This document shows, piece by piece, positions 11,788 to 22,872 of a stretch of 64,000 nt of DNA. The DNA is taken from the NCBI GenBank assembly GCA_030512335.1, contig JAULSU010000004.1, positions 5,828,001 through 5,892,000 of the forward strand, in the 5' to 3' direction. This DNA is from Immersiella caudata (Eukaryota > Ascomycota > Sordariomycetes > Sordariales > Lasiosphaeriaceae). The notes beneath the pieces are model-generated. The model was given only the letters and a program-made list of their open reading frames with translations. It was not told the origin of the DNA and did not search any database. The first letter of the stretch is position 1; the number at the start of each line of letters is the position of its first letter. A program made the position numbers and the translations under genes.

Positions 11788-12612
11788 TCAAGTCGTCCAC
11801 CAAAGCTGCAACACCCCCTTCGCATACTCGACAATCTCCTCCCCTCCCAACTTACTATCACCATACACACGATCCACAAACGAAATCGGTACCTCCCCAA
11901 CGCTGTACCCCTTCGCCTTGGCCGTCACCGCCAACGCCATCTGCATCGTGAACCCCCTCGCATCCGTGCTCTCAAACAGCTTCTCCAACACGCTCCTCTT
12001 GTACAGCCTAAAGCTCCCCGTCAAATCGCTCACCCCCGGCGCCAACACCGTATCAGCAAAGATATTCGCCCCCTTGCTCGTCAACTTCCTCTTCAAATCC
12101 CACCCATACACACCTCCATCCCCGGCATACCGCGTCCCCGTGACGATGTCGTAGTCGTGCGCCTTTTGCTTGGCGATCATCTGCGGGATGAACTTGGGAT
12201 GGTGCGAAAAGTCGGCGTCCATGATGATGATGTAGTTGCCCTTTGCGAACTTGAGCCCGTGCACGTACGCGGTGCCGAGGCCGAGCTTGCCGGTGCGAGG
12301 TTGGAGTTGGATGTGCGGGGAGTAGGCTTTGACGAGCTGCTTGGCGACGTCTTGGGTTCCGTCCGGGGAGCCGTCGTCGACTATTACGAGTTCCCAGTTG
12401 AGGCCTCTGCGGAGGGGCAGTTAGTAAACAGGAGGGATTGTGCAGAGGGGGAAATGGTAGAAGGGGGCGATGGGGACGTACTCTTGGGTGAAGGTGCGGT
12501 TGAGGAGCCAGGTGATGATGGGCAGGTTCTGGCGCTCGTTGAAGGTCGGCAGAATCACAGAGTACATGTCCTTGCCACTGGCGGCGGGTGCGGGTTTCGA
12601 TTTTGGCGCCAT
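11788..12612 (-). CDS. dpm1: Dolichol-phosphate mannosyltransferase, catalytic subunit
   Basis: Two exons (12612-12482, 12406-11788) with a 75-nt intron give 249 aa. The enzyme moves mannose from GDP-mannose to dolichyl phosphate on the cytosolic ER face and so feeds N-glycans, O-mannosylation and GPI anchors. Seen: a GT2 fold with SVILPTFNERQNLPIITWLL (residues 18-37), the VDDGSPDGT nucleotide-binding motif (about 53-61), the DAD metal motif (107-109), then SDLTGSFRLYKR and a conserved SFVDRVYGDSKLG near the end. There is no C-terminal membrane anchor, so it belongs to the class that needs DPM2/DPM3-type partners, as in human and fission yeast. It converges on the SDR with only 166 bp between stops. 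Confidence 0.95.
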
Positions 12613-13452
12613 TGTTGCGATTGTGGGTGGTTGTCGACGACAAACTTGGCGATCAATTTGTCGATGGACTGGCGGGAACGCGGTCAGGAGTCGCGCGTTG
12701 CTGGCAATCGATGGAGACAATTTAGGTCGTGGCCTCTTTGGACGAATCATGAGCTAGCGCTATTCTTAGGAGACGCACGGGGTACCCTGCAGCGAATTGG
12801 GTTTGGTGGATCCCTGGCGCTGTGTGACGTCTTCAGCTTTCCGTCAGATTTCACGGGAATGGGATCACAACTTCAACAATTTGCATCGCTGGAAGTTGAG
12901 GTTGGACTTGAAGTCGCTCACCGGTTTACGAAACAATTATTTTGCGTTTCTCAGGGATGAAGGTACAGGAATGGGTTCTCTGACGACGTCACTTGGCATC
13001 AATTCTCCTTCAGGCAGTTCTAGCACTCATATCGCGGATTTCAATTATATCTTCACAAATGCAGCAGTTCATCAATGGCGTCGTGGGCGTTAGTATTTCT
13101 AAATTTTCAATAACAAAAACCTTCTACGGATCGTGGACCCGCAAGCTACGTACAGATTGGATCCTCATCTGTCGTAAGTCAATACACCGGCTGCATCTCG
13201 ACTCCATGGTCGTAGTCGACCACCATCCATCCATCCATCCATCCATCCATCCATCATGCGTGATGTCTGCATCCACAGACGTCAACCTTCCTTCTTTCCC
13301 AGTCTCATGCATTGATGCAAACCGAGCAATCCCATAACACATCGAACATCAAATGCATACCCCCCCTCTGGCTCTCCGTTTCTTCTTTTCCTTCTCTCCA
13401 ACTCAACTCCAACTCTTTCTCTCAGTCCATATGTATACGCTGTATGGTATAT
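12613..13452. other. Intergenic region between DPM1 and ENA1
   Basis: This holds the DPM1 promoter and the 3' UTR of the sodium pump. A tetranucleotide microsatellite is the only distinct element. No gene is supported. Confidence 0.6.
13223..13254. repeat. (CCAT)8 microsatellite
   Basis: Eight perfect CCAT units lie about 200 bp beyond the stop codon of the sodium pump gene, probably in its 3' UTR. Confidence 0.95.
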
Positions 13453-16400
13453 TTACACCGGGCTTCCATTCTTCTCCTCATCCCTCACCACCGGTGCCGT
13501 TATCCCCTGCCTGAACGGCTGCGACGTGTTGGGGTTGCCCTGGGTGCTCCGGCCCTTGGACTCGGCGCGCCCGCTGCTCCTCCAGGATCTTAAGCTCGAG
13601 AACGACATGGTCTTGGAGAACTTGGTCTTGGCGTCCAGTTCACCCTGGATCCACGGGCCCTTGTCGACGGGCTGGTCATCCAGCAGGTTGAAGGTGCGCT
13701 TGACCCACTTCCAGGCTTCGATGCCGAAGACGAAGAGGATGGTCATGCCCACGACGATGCCCCACTCCCAGTCGATCGGGCCGTGCTTGAACACGTTGGT
13801 GTTGAGCTTGGGGATGTAGACGGTGGGGAACACGGAGACACCGCCAATGACGACAGCCCAGAAGAGGAATCTGTTCTCCATGAGGTCCTTGAAGAGAGGG
13901 AAGCGGCTAGTGTCGTCGGGGTTGAGGCGGAACATGCTGCGGCGGATGGACTTGAACTCCCAGGCGGAAAGAAGGATGAGCCAGGTAAGCTCAGCGAAGA
14001 CGGCGGCACGGGCGCGGAACACGGTGGTGCAAGCCTCCGAGTAGTGACGGTTGCACTCGACGCCGAGGTTGCCGTCGTACTTGCCATAGACAACGATGAC
14101 GAAGGTCATGAGCGTACAGATGCCCATCAGGGTACCGTAGACAAGCATGTCGGCCAAGATCTGGTTGGTAAAGACACCGCGCTTCTTGTCATGCGGGGGC
14201 TTGCGCATAACCTCACGCGAGGCCTTCTCACGACCGAGACCGAAGGCAGGGAAGGAGGATGTCACCATGTTGATCCAGAGGATCTCGAGCGGCGAGATGG
14301 GGAACACGGAGAAGCCTGTCTCGTCTTGGAAGCCGAGGCCGGCGATGAGGAGGATGACTTCGCCGACGTTGGAGGTGAGGAGGTGGAGCACGAACTTCTG
14401 GATGTTCTCGAACATCCGACGGCCCTCGCGGATGGCGGCGACGATGGAGTTGAATTTGTCATCGGTGAGCACGATCTTGGAGGCGGACTTGGCCACGTCG
14501 GAGCCGGAACCCATGGCGATGCCGACGTCGGCGCGGGACAGCGAGGGGGCATCGTTGACACCGTCACCGGTCATGGCCATGAAGGCCTTGCGGCGGCGGA
14601 GGGCTTCGATCATGCGGGTCTTGGTCTCAGGGGCGCAACGGGCGATGACGACGGGGAGGAGGGCGAGCTTGTCGATTTCCTCGTCCGTCAGCTTGTCAAA
14701 ATCGGTGGCCTTGTAGACCATGGAGTCGACGACATCCTTGGGAAGGGCGGCCATGTTCTGCGGGATAATACCAACTTCCTTGGCGATGGCGCGGGCGGTC
14801 TCGGGGTGGTCGCCCGTTAACATGTGGACGCGGATACCGGCGTTGGCGCACTCGTGGATAGCGGGAGTGGTCTCGCGCCGGGGAGGATCGTAGATGCCGA
14901 CCAGGCCGAGGAGGATGAGGTTCTTCTCGACACCGCTACGCGCGGGGTCCTCCTCGCCCTCGAGGGTGGCCTCACTAGCGGGAGACGATGTGTAGACGCC
15001 GTCCCAGGGGCGGTAGGCAAGGGCAAGGACACGCTGGCCGAGCGAGGCAAACTGTGTCATCTGGTCCAGGATCTGAGTCTTGAGCTCCTCGGTGACAACC
15101 TGCTGTGATTCGCCGACGCCGACGTGCGAGCAGAGGTCCAGAACGCGCTCCACGGCGCCCTTAGTGAAGACGACGCTGTTATCTGAGCTGAGTCCAACAT
15201 CATTGTTCTCAGGGGCGTTGAAGATGACCGACATGCGCTTGATAGTGGAGTCGAAGGGGAACTCGGTGATTTGATGCCAGCCAAGACCCTCGAGATACTT
15301 CTTGCCCAGCTCGAAACGGTGGGCAAAGACCTGGAGGGCAATCTCGGTCGGCTCGCCGGTTGTCTTCCACTTCTCCTCGGTCTCGTCGTAGCGAACGGTC
15401 GAGAGGTTGCACAGGGCGGCGGCGAGGAGGAACAGGCGGAACTCGGGCGTGACCTCAGCGGCGCCCTCGACCGGCTTCGAAGGCTTGGGCGCGCCCTTGC
15501 CATCCGGTACATCGAACTTGATGGCCTGAGTAGAGCGCTCCTGGTCGTAATCCCTCTTCTCCTCGGTGGCAACCTGGTCGGCCTGTGCCTGTGTGACAGT
15601 TCCAATGGTGGGATTGCTGGGGTCCATCGAGTCCCTGACCGTGTAGATCCTCGAGGGGGGGAGCCAAGCCTTCTTGACAATCATGGCACCTTGCGTGAGG
15701 GTTCCGGTCTTGTCGGAACAAATGTTGGTAACGCCACCAAGGGCTTCGAGCGCAGAAAGATCACTGTTTGCTTTTGGTCAGCATTGTCCATGTTCGCTGT
15801 GCAGGGGGGTGTTGTTGTTTCAGGGGCTGGGCTGTCTTACCGGACAACGACGTTGGCCTTCCTCATGACAGTGGTGGCCACGACCATGGAAATGGTCAGC
15901 ACAGCAACGAGCGACTCGGGGATAATGGCGATACCGGTCGAGATGGCGTAAATGACGACCTCGTTGGTGATGTTGAACTTGTTGACGGCAAACACAATGA
16001 CAGCCAACAGCAGCGCGCAGAAGAACAAGAAGTAGGCCAGCTTCGCCAGCTTGATCTGCAGCGGTGTGCCCTCGGTCAAACCCAAGAACTTTCCAACGAA
16101 GTCGTAGACGCGCCTCGCACCACCCTTGATCGGCTGGGCCTTTCCGTACTTCTTCCAGTTCATGGATCGGCCCGGGCGGCGCACCTTCTTGCCCGTCGAC
16201 GCAGCGATCTTGCCGACCTCGGTCTGCATTCCGGTCGCAATGACTATTCCCCGCCCACGGCCCTTGCGAACAATGGTAGTCGCGTAAGCGATGTTAATGC
16301 GATCCGCAATACCGACCTCCTCCTCCGACTCCGCGAGCTTCTCGGTGCCCGGCACGTGGATCTCGGCGGCGGTGATCTTCTCCACGGGGATGGCCTCGCC

Positions 16401-17063
16401 GGTAAGGGACTGCTCGTCGCAGTTCAGGTTCATGGCATCAAACAGGCGGAGATCGGCAGGGACGGTGTCACCCATCTTGAGGTAGATGATGTCGCCGGGC
16501 ACGACCTCGGAGCTAGGGTCATTGGTTAGCATGGCGCTGGGCATGTGGAGGGAAGCCATTGATGAGAGAGGACTCACTTGGAAACAACAATAACTTTTCC
16601 ATCTCGAAGGACACTGGCCGAGGGCGAGGACAGCGCACGAAGCGCGTCCATCTTCTTCTCGGCACCATACTCTTGGTAGAAGCCAATGGAGACGTTCAAG
16701 ATGATGACAGCAGCAAGCACAGCACCTTCGATGTAATCCTTTACACCAAAACTGAGGGCCATAGCAAAAAAAAGAACCTGAGGGACAATTAGGTTAGCCA
16801 AGAACACCGAAAACTACGAAAGAAAACTCTAATTGGGAGCTGTCAACCGGAGCACGCACAAGAATCATGGCATTGCATAGCTGGCGAATGAAGATGGTGT
16901 ACCAGGCAATGCCTGAGCCGATGTCGAGCTCATTGGGAGGGTATTTCGACTGCGCTTCGGCTACTTGAGCCGAAGTCAGTCCCTTGTCGAGATCGGTTCC
17001 GATATCCTCGGCAACCTCCTCCGGTCGAAGCAGAAACGGGTGCTTCCTGGTCTCGGCCGCCAT
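13453..17063 (-). CDS. ena1: ENA-type P-type Na+/Li+(K+)-ATPase
   Basis: Four exons (17063-16860, 16777-16578, 16512-15841, 15763-13453) give 1128 aa; introns are 82, 65 and 77 nt. It should pump Na+ (or K+) out across the plasma membrane, needed under salt and alkaline stress. Seen in order: an N-terminal cation-ATPase domain (HPFLLRPEEVAEDIGTDLDKGLTS), TM1-2, the actuator domain with SLTGEAIPVEK, TM4 with IAIIPESLVAVLTI, the phosphorylation site CSDKTGTLTQG (Asp376), FTKGAVERVLDLC and ALAYRPWDG in the nucleotide domain, MLTGDHPETA, TGDGVNDAPSLSRADVGIAMG, then the C-terminal TMs and a basic Ser-rich tail. Glu-rather than Asp-type TM4 chemistry and the TLTQG signature place it in group IID (ENA), not SERCA or PMR1. 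The upstream region carries many GCCAAG hexamers. Confidence 0.95.
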
Positions 17064-19409
17064 CGCAGGGCCGGTGCGAAGGGCCTAAAAAAAGGAGAAA
17101 TCTAGGGAAAGACGGGGTCGGACAGTGTTGTCGAATTCCAGCCGTGGCGCATTGAGGGGGAGGGGCTCGACAAGAGGTCAATTGGCGCGGGGGCGAGCTC
17201 GGCGGATAGCTCTAGACACTCAATGGCGTCTATTCCTCTTTGTTTATGCGTGTTTACGTAGAGATGACAAGCCGGGGCCCGGCGCAGCGGTAGGGACGGG
17301 GGCACGGCTTCTTTTAAACGTCGGGGTCCTGGCAGCTGCGGACCCTCGTGGGCGTTCGCTGGGCTCATTCCTCAATCAAGCCCTCGGCCGACTGACTGGC
17401 GGTGTCTGGGCGAGCCAAGAGAACCAAGAACTCTATCCCGGGATCCAGCAGCAACATCCTGCCCGGCCAAGAAAGTTGGGCGTTGGCAGACGTACCAAGT
17501 GCCCCGCAGTGGGTGCGATAAGAGCCAGTGTCGGGTGGCGATGATTGACCAAGGCGTCATCCCCTTGGCCTCGACAAAGGCTAAGACGCCCACGCGCCAC
17601 TGTGATTCGACAGGACCAGTTTGCGGGTGCGAAGGGAGGTTATCGACCTCTTGGCTGCGAAGCTCGGCAGCACCCTCGCTCACCTTCCTGAAGCTTGGCT
17701 GCTCTTGGCGTTTTCCGTTTCTCTTTGTTTGAATCGGAAAAGCGGCACACCGCCAGCTGCGGGAACGGGCCAACGCCACGGGGAAAAAAGTCGAGTGTCG
17801 GGGGTCGCGGTGTCGCCGCCCGCGAGGGAGAAAGCACGTGGTATGAAGTGTGATTATGACGACAGCCGAATCGATCTGCCTCGAGCGAGATCCCGCCAAG
17901 CCCCCCGGCTGGGCATGGTGTGGGGTGGTGTGCTTCGTCGCCGCGGAGCGGAGTGGAAGGCGGTCGAGCGCCGTATTTCCTTCAGGCCGACATCGCCCAG
18001 CATCACATCATATCTCGGCGGCGCGCACAGCGCAAACTAGCACAAAGCAGCTTCCGGATTTGCCCCGTTCGCCCACATCTTCCAGCTTGGCTGTCACCTC
18101 ACGGAATGCGACCGTCTGTGGGGCGGCACCCTGCAGCAACTGCAAAAGCCCTAGCACGCAGACTCGGCGCTTGGCCCTCGGCAAGTGTCGGTGGGTGGAT
18201 TCGGCTGAGGGAGCTGTGAGGCGAATCTGAGAGTCTGAGGGGCGGGCCGGGCGGGCCTCGCGATGGAGGCAATTCCTCGATGCGGCGGTCGCCAGCGGTC
18301 GTCTTCAGCTTTCCGGGTCTCCGAGAGATGCTGATCATGTCAAAAACACATGGCGTGCTAGGCAGGCTGCAGCGCTGAGCCGCCAATTGTCTAGCCTTGT
18401 GGGAGAAACGGCCCTAAGATTGTCTAACCCCGCGCTCTGGTTGTTTTTTTGCTGATCCGCTGCGCGATAACCTTACCCCACACCCGACCAAGCCCAATTC
18501 CCAAATCTTTGCGATGCGTGGTTCGCTGCCTAAGCGCCACCAATCGAGTTGGTCCGTCAGTCACATCGCTCGCTCGAGAAGCATTCGGCCGTTAGATTGG
18601 ACGGCCTTGAGTCGAATTCGCGCCATATCTGATATGTGCCGTGGGAGCATGCGCGATCGAAGGAGATAAGAAAATAGATGGGCCGAGACCGATGCCAATC
18701 CCGATGCCGATACCGATCTTTGTCGATGCACGACAGACATATCTCGGCTGCTCCGCCCACGGCGCGAGTCACCTCGCAGGTCACCTGAGCAGTCGATGAA
18801 AATTGCCGCGAGCAGGCTGACCGACCTCCTGATGCACCCATTCAAAATCGGAGGGCCGGAAGAAGCGAGCGCGGGGAGTTGGAGAAACTCGTGCCGCTCG
18901 AGTCCCGCCCCGTCATTGGGGCAGACTGCTGCAGTCGTCCCTTCCCCACACCGCAGCAACCGCCTCCGGCTAAGGTAAGCAGGTGTGAACGACCATCCCT
19001 CTCCTGTGTTGCATAGAAAGGTACAACGTCATCACAGCCATTGTTGCGCGCTCGGCCATGTACCCCGTCCAGATCCCGTCCTGCCAGGCCCTCTCCTGGC
19101 TGCTCACCCTTCCATTCCCGTCCCGGATCTGCTGTTTCTGATTCGCTCGTGCAGCCGCATCTCCTCAAGATGCTCCGACCTCACCTCTTCCTCGATTCTG
19201 GCGTCGCCTCCTCTCCCATCTGTCCATCTGCGCATCCGATAGATTCCATCCATCGAAGCGCCCACGAACCCCCACCTTGAAGCCCTCTCCACAATCGCGT
19301 CGCCCGTCCGCTGCCGTTGCGCATACCAGGCCACCAATCTCGGGTAATCCCAGTCCAGTTCGCGCTGTGCGATCCTTAGCGCCGACCTTGGTCCTACGTC
19401 ATTGTCGCA
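17064..19409. other. Divergent intergenic region, ENA1 promoter side and AT-hook gene promoter side
   Basis: About 2.3 kb without a supported gene. The open frames here overlap in several phases. The left half is dense in GCCAAG/CTTGGC hexamers; a poly-T tract lies at about 18444-18450. Confidence 0.6.
17414..18175 (-). promoter_or_regulatory. Cluster of PacC-type GCCAAG sites upstream of ENA1
   Basis: The hexamer GCCAAG or its complement CTTGGC begins at 17414, 17466, 17564, 17650, 17694, 17895, 18086 and 18170: eight copies in about 760 bp, against roughly 0.4 expected by simple chance. GCCARG is the published core bound by the alkaline-pH regulator PacC/Rim101, and ENA genes are known alkaline-pH targets in fungi. 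Binding is inferred. The same hexamer also occurs singly in other intergenic DNA here, for example near 36132 and 41239. Confidence 0.5.
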
Positions 19410-20503
19410 ATGGCTGGGGAGGTTGACAAAGGTGAGTTCCTGCTGTCGCATATCCATCCCAAATGCCATTGCTAGCCGTCGCGTACTTGAAGTCGTGGTT
19501 TGTGGTGGTCGCGGTCTCGATGCGCTTCCAATTGCGCCATGTGCATTACTCCTTGCCGACCCCTTCCTCGCAATGCGCTAACAAAGTGTTACAACGAACA
19601 GCGGTTCAGCGGGAACACGTCTCAGTGCCGGCACCTCTGGAAGCTCCGGCTGGGGAGAGCCAAGATGTTGAAATGACCGACGCTCCCGCGGTGTCAAAGA
19701 CGCCCGAGCAGGTCCCCTCCACTGCTCTGGAGGGTCCTCTCAATCCTGCCGAGCCCTTGGAACCAGAGTCAGCCCCAGAGCCGGCACCCATCGCGCAGCT
19801 GGTGGAAGCCCCGAAGGAAGCAGTTCCGGAGCCCGGCTCCGCGCCGGAGGCTGCAAAGACGAACCCCCCTGAGGCCGAAGGGCCGAAGCCAACTGAGACC
19901 ACTGACGCCCCCGCCGAAACAGCCCTTGTGCCTGATGTTGCGACCCAGAAGATCGACGCTGCAACGGACAATGTCGATAACAAGGTGGAAGCTGCTCCAG
20001 AGAAACTGGTTGAGACACCAGCGCAACCCGCCGAAGAGTCAGCCACTGCGCCGTCCGTACCCCAACCCGCCGAGGATGTGGATGCAGCCAAGAAGCTGGA
20101 GGCAGCAGAGGATGCTGGGGCTAAAATGCTGGCCTCGAACTTGGAGGCTCCTGTGAACGGCCATTCGAGCGAGGCCGCTGAGCCGACGCAACCCGAGGAG
20201 CCCGCAACTCAAGCAGAATCCCAGGCGGAGCCCCAGGATGAGACGCAAGTGGAATCGCAGGCAGAGTCGCAGGTTGAGAAGCCACCGGTAACTGGCGAGA
20301 AGAGGAAGGCGGACGACAACGCCGAAGCGAACGGCGATACCACAACCAAGAAGATCGTGGTCGAAGATACGCCGCCTGTGCCGACCACTAATGGAAGCCT
20401 CCCGCCGCGCAAGGCCGGCCGACCCAAGAAAGACAAGAAGCAGCCGGCCCCCGTTGGGAGAACCGCGAGGAGAACCAGAAGCCAAGGCGCCGCGGATGTT
20501 TAG
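19410..20503 (+). CDS. Acidic, disordered protein with C-terminal AT-hook-like basic tail
   Basis: Two exons (19410-19431, 19602-20503) give 307 aa; the 170-nt intron is longer than most here. Exon 1 encodes only MAGEVDK and splices to AVQREHV in frame. Seen: a long Glu/Pro/Ala-rich, low-complexity body (about residues 15-255), with Gln/Glu repeats (AESQAEPQDETQVESQAESQ) near residues 212-231, then a basic end with EKRKADDNAEANG, a PPRKAGRPKKDKKQ stretch that matches an AT-hook core (RKAGRP) and an RTARRTRSQG tail. No enzyme domain is present. A nuclear, chromatin- or nucleic-acid-associated role is likely but unproved; the name is unknown to me. Confidence 0.75.
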
Positions 20504-22872
20504 CCGTTCGTCGTCATGTCGGGAAACTCAAACTCAAGGTATGTGACGTGCTGTGACGAGAAGCTGCTGATGAAATCCGAATCTTCGCGGGGTTTGTGAA
20601 GTGTGGTCTGTTTGCGAATCTGGTTCTGGTGTTGGGAAAACATATTTTGTGACTGGCTTACGGCGGATGGTCATGGTGAGGTTACTTTTCTTGGTTCGTC
20701 GTGATGGTGCTAGGTTTCGCTTTCGCTTTCTCGGATTGCTTCTCTCAGGTTGGATGTACAAAAGCGAGCTTTTTGAGATACTGGTTGCTTTCACATTCAG
20801 ATTCTTTCCGGGAAACCCTTGGTATCGAAGAGTCGGTTGTAGCGTTGGCAGAACACGGACGCCGTTAGCTGTTTGAAGTTTTAAATGCAATAGCTTCTCT
20901 TGTTTCGAAGCTCGAACGATGAAGGCATCACGTGGGCATGTCCTTGAGTCATGGCGATGGGGGATCGACGTCCAGCTGCGCGGTCGTCGGTGTCCTGACA
21001 GGTTGCTGTGATGAGGCATCATCTGGGCATCGCAATTTGTGAAGTGGCAGGCCTGCAGCGGTCTTCTTCGAATGGTCAGAATTCGACCTTCAGGTTCATG
21101 CAATGGGAGAAATAAGTTTGATCACCCACAACCCTGACAGGAGCCCTGTGGCGAACCGAAAAGGCGTTGTTAGAATGGAAAAGAGGCATTCAAAGGATTT
21201 TATAGCCTCTGTATACACCGCGAAACAAGGCCTATTGAGAATGCAACGAGTTAAGGGCCACTTTCGATCGAGCGGGCAGGTAAGGATGTCAAACTCATTT
21301 CTCCCACCGTGTGAGGCTCAAACTCTGCCGAGATGATTGGTGGTCGCGCTTTCCACGTCAATCGTCAATCGTCAATCGTCAATCGTTGCAGCGGTCAACT
21401 GGAATGGAATTCCGTTTTCCAACCAATACGGCAGGCTTCGAGAAGCGCCAAATCACGGGCCTTGGTCCGAGCATGGGTCGCGGCCAAGTCCGCCGGGGGA
21501 AACCAGCGATTCGGAACCGTTGACGCGGACGCGAACGCCTCCGAACCCGTAGTGAGCTCAGCTTTTGTCTGAACTGCTTCACTGAGCAAACAACCTCACC
21601 AGATTGCTGCACGACAGGAATGTTGGCAGAGGCCCGAAATGCTGCTACGCTCTACATCTTACGCGGAAGGACAACCTAGGCACTGTTCGCTGGGCGCCAG
21701 GAGGGCAATCTCTAACAACCCAGGACCGCCTTTCCTTTGGCCTCCGCCTATGACATCTGCACCCCACGCACAATCTCTAGCGATTTATGCAGAGGCATCA
21801 AGCCGTCCTGTTGTGACAAACGTCCGAAACGTGATGCTAACAGAGGAGGCAGCCGACCGATTTGCTCATTGCACCATGATGCTGTCAAATACACGCCGGC
21901 GCAACACCGGTGCGGCGAAGAATCGGCCGCAGGGGATCTCGTATTCCGTGAGCGCATGCTTGGAATGGTGTGGGGCAACACGACAAATTTACCGATCCGT
22001 ATGCCTTTTGGCGTCGATTTGGGGAGCTGACCACAGCGCCAATGTGGCAGTGCGAAAAAATAGATCTTAGCCGGTAAACTTGGTCCTGCAAGTCCTGGTT
22101 CTTTTTCAGGGGCCACCCAATCAATCCCCGCTGGAGCGAACCAGGACTTTGGATATGCTGCGGGGCCACCTTTCTCCATAACATTTTTTTGGACGCTCAC
22201 CAGTTGAGACGTTGGGACTTCGGGCTTGGGTACCACCCAGCTACCTCCGGGTTCTCTCGCCCCTTCCTTCCCGATCCTGTCTAGAGCTTCTTTTGGAACG
22301 TTCCGTTTGGTTTGCCAACGGTCTGCACTCGCTTTTTTTCATGGAGAGCTCTTGACTGCCGCTCGCTACAGTCTGACTTCCTCTGACACTTGTTTCGACA
22401 CCGAATACCTACCCTCGTTAACTACAAACACGGCCATCGCTCGCTGTGTCACTTTTTGCCCTTTCTGCCCTTTAGACCTTCTTTTTGCTCATTTCTCTCC
22501 TCGCTAGTAGGGCGCGTCGTGTGGCCTTGGCACTGGTCCTACGTCACCCAATCTGGCGATCGTCCTGCTGTGCCCACGATTTGTACCCAGACGGCACGCC
22601 TTTGCAGTCTTTGTGCAATCGTATTGCGCTATTGTCATATGCCGCCTCTTAATCTCGAAGAGCCTCTTTGATCTGGAATTAGCAATATTCAACCGTCTCT
22701 GATCCCGAGGATCGCTTCTCGTCGAAGAACCCAGACCCGCCCCGGCCGAGACCCCGAACATCGTCAATCCGGACCGCTGCAACCTCGTCCGTCGTATTCC
22801 ACCTCGTTCTTCTGACTACAACTTCCGACACTCGCCCCAAGCGGGCAGATTCTACTACAACTCGAAGCCGAC
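20504..22872. other. Intergenic region upstream of the CSC1-like channel
   Basis: About 2.4 kb. No gene is supported; the minus-strand frame at 21748-22236 lacks domain-like features. The last 600 bases are pyrimidine-rich and probably contain a long 5' leader for the channel gene. Confidence 0.5.
21356..21383. repeat. (CGTCAAT)4 tandem repeat
   Basis: Four perfect copies of the heptamer CGTCAAT lie head to tail, followed by a partial CGT. Role unknown. Confidence 0.9.

Noticed and set aside
11653..12960. 435-codon plus-strand open frame
   Set aside because: It lies opposite DPM1, crosses its intron and exons alike, and has low-complexity Val/Gly/Glu composition.
13783..14820. 345-codon plus-strand open frame
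   Set aside because: Antisense shadow of the ENA ATPase, whose catalytic motifs are on the minus strand.
21356..21383. Heptamer tandem considered as a CRISPR-like or site-specific array
   Set aside because: Units are only 7 bp with no spacers; it is a simple tandem repeat in a eukaryotic genome.
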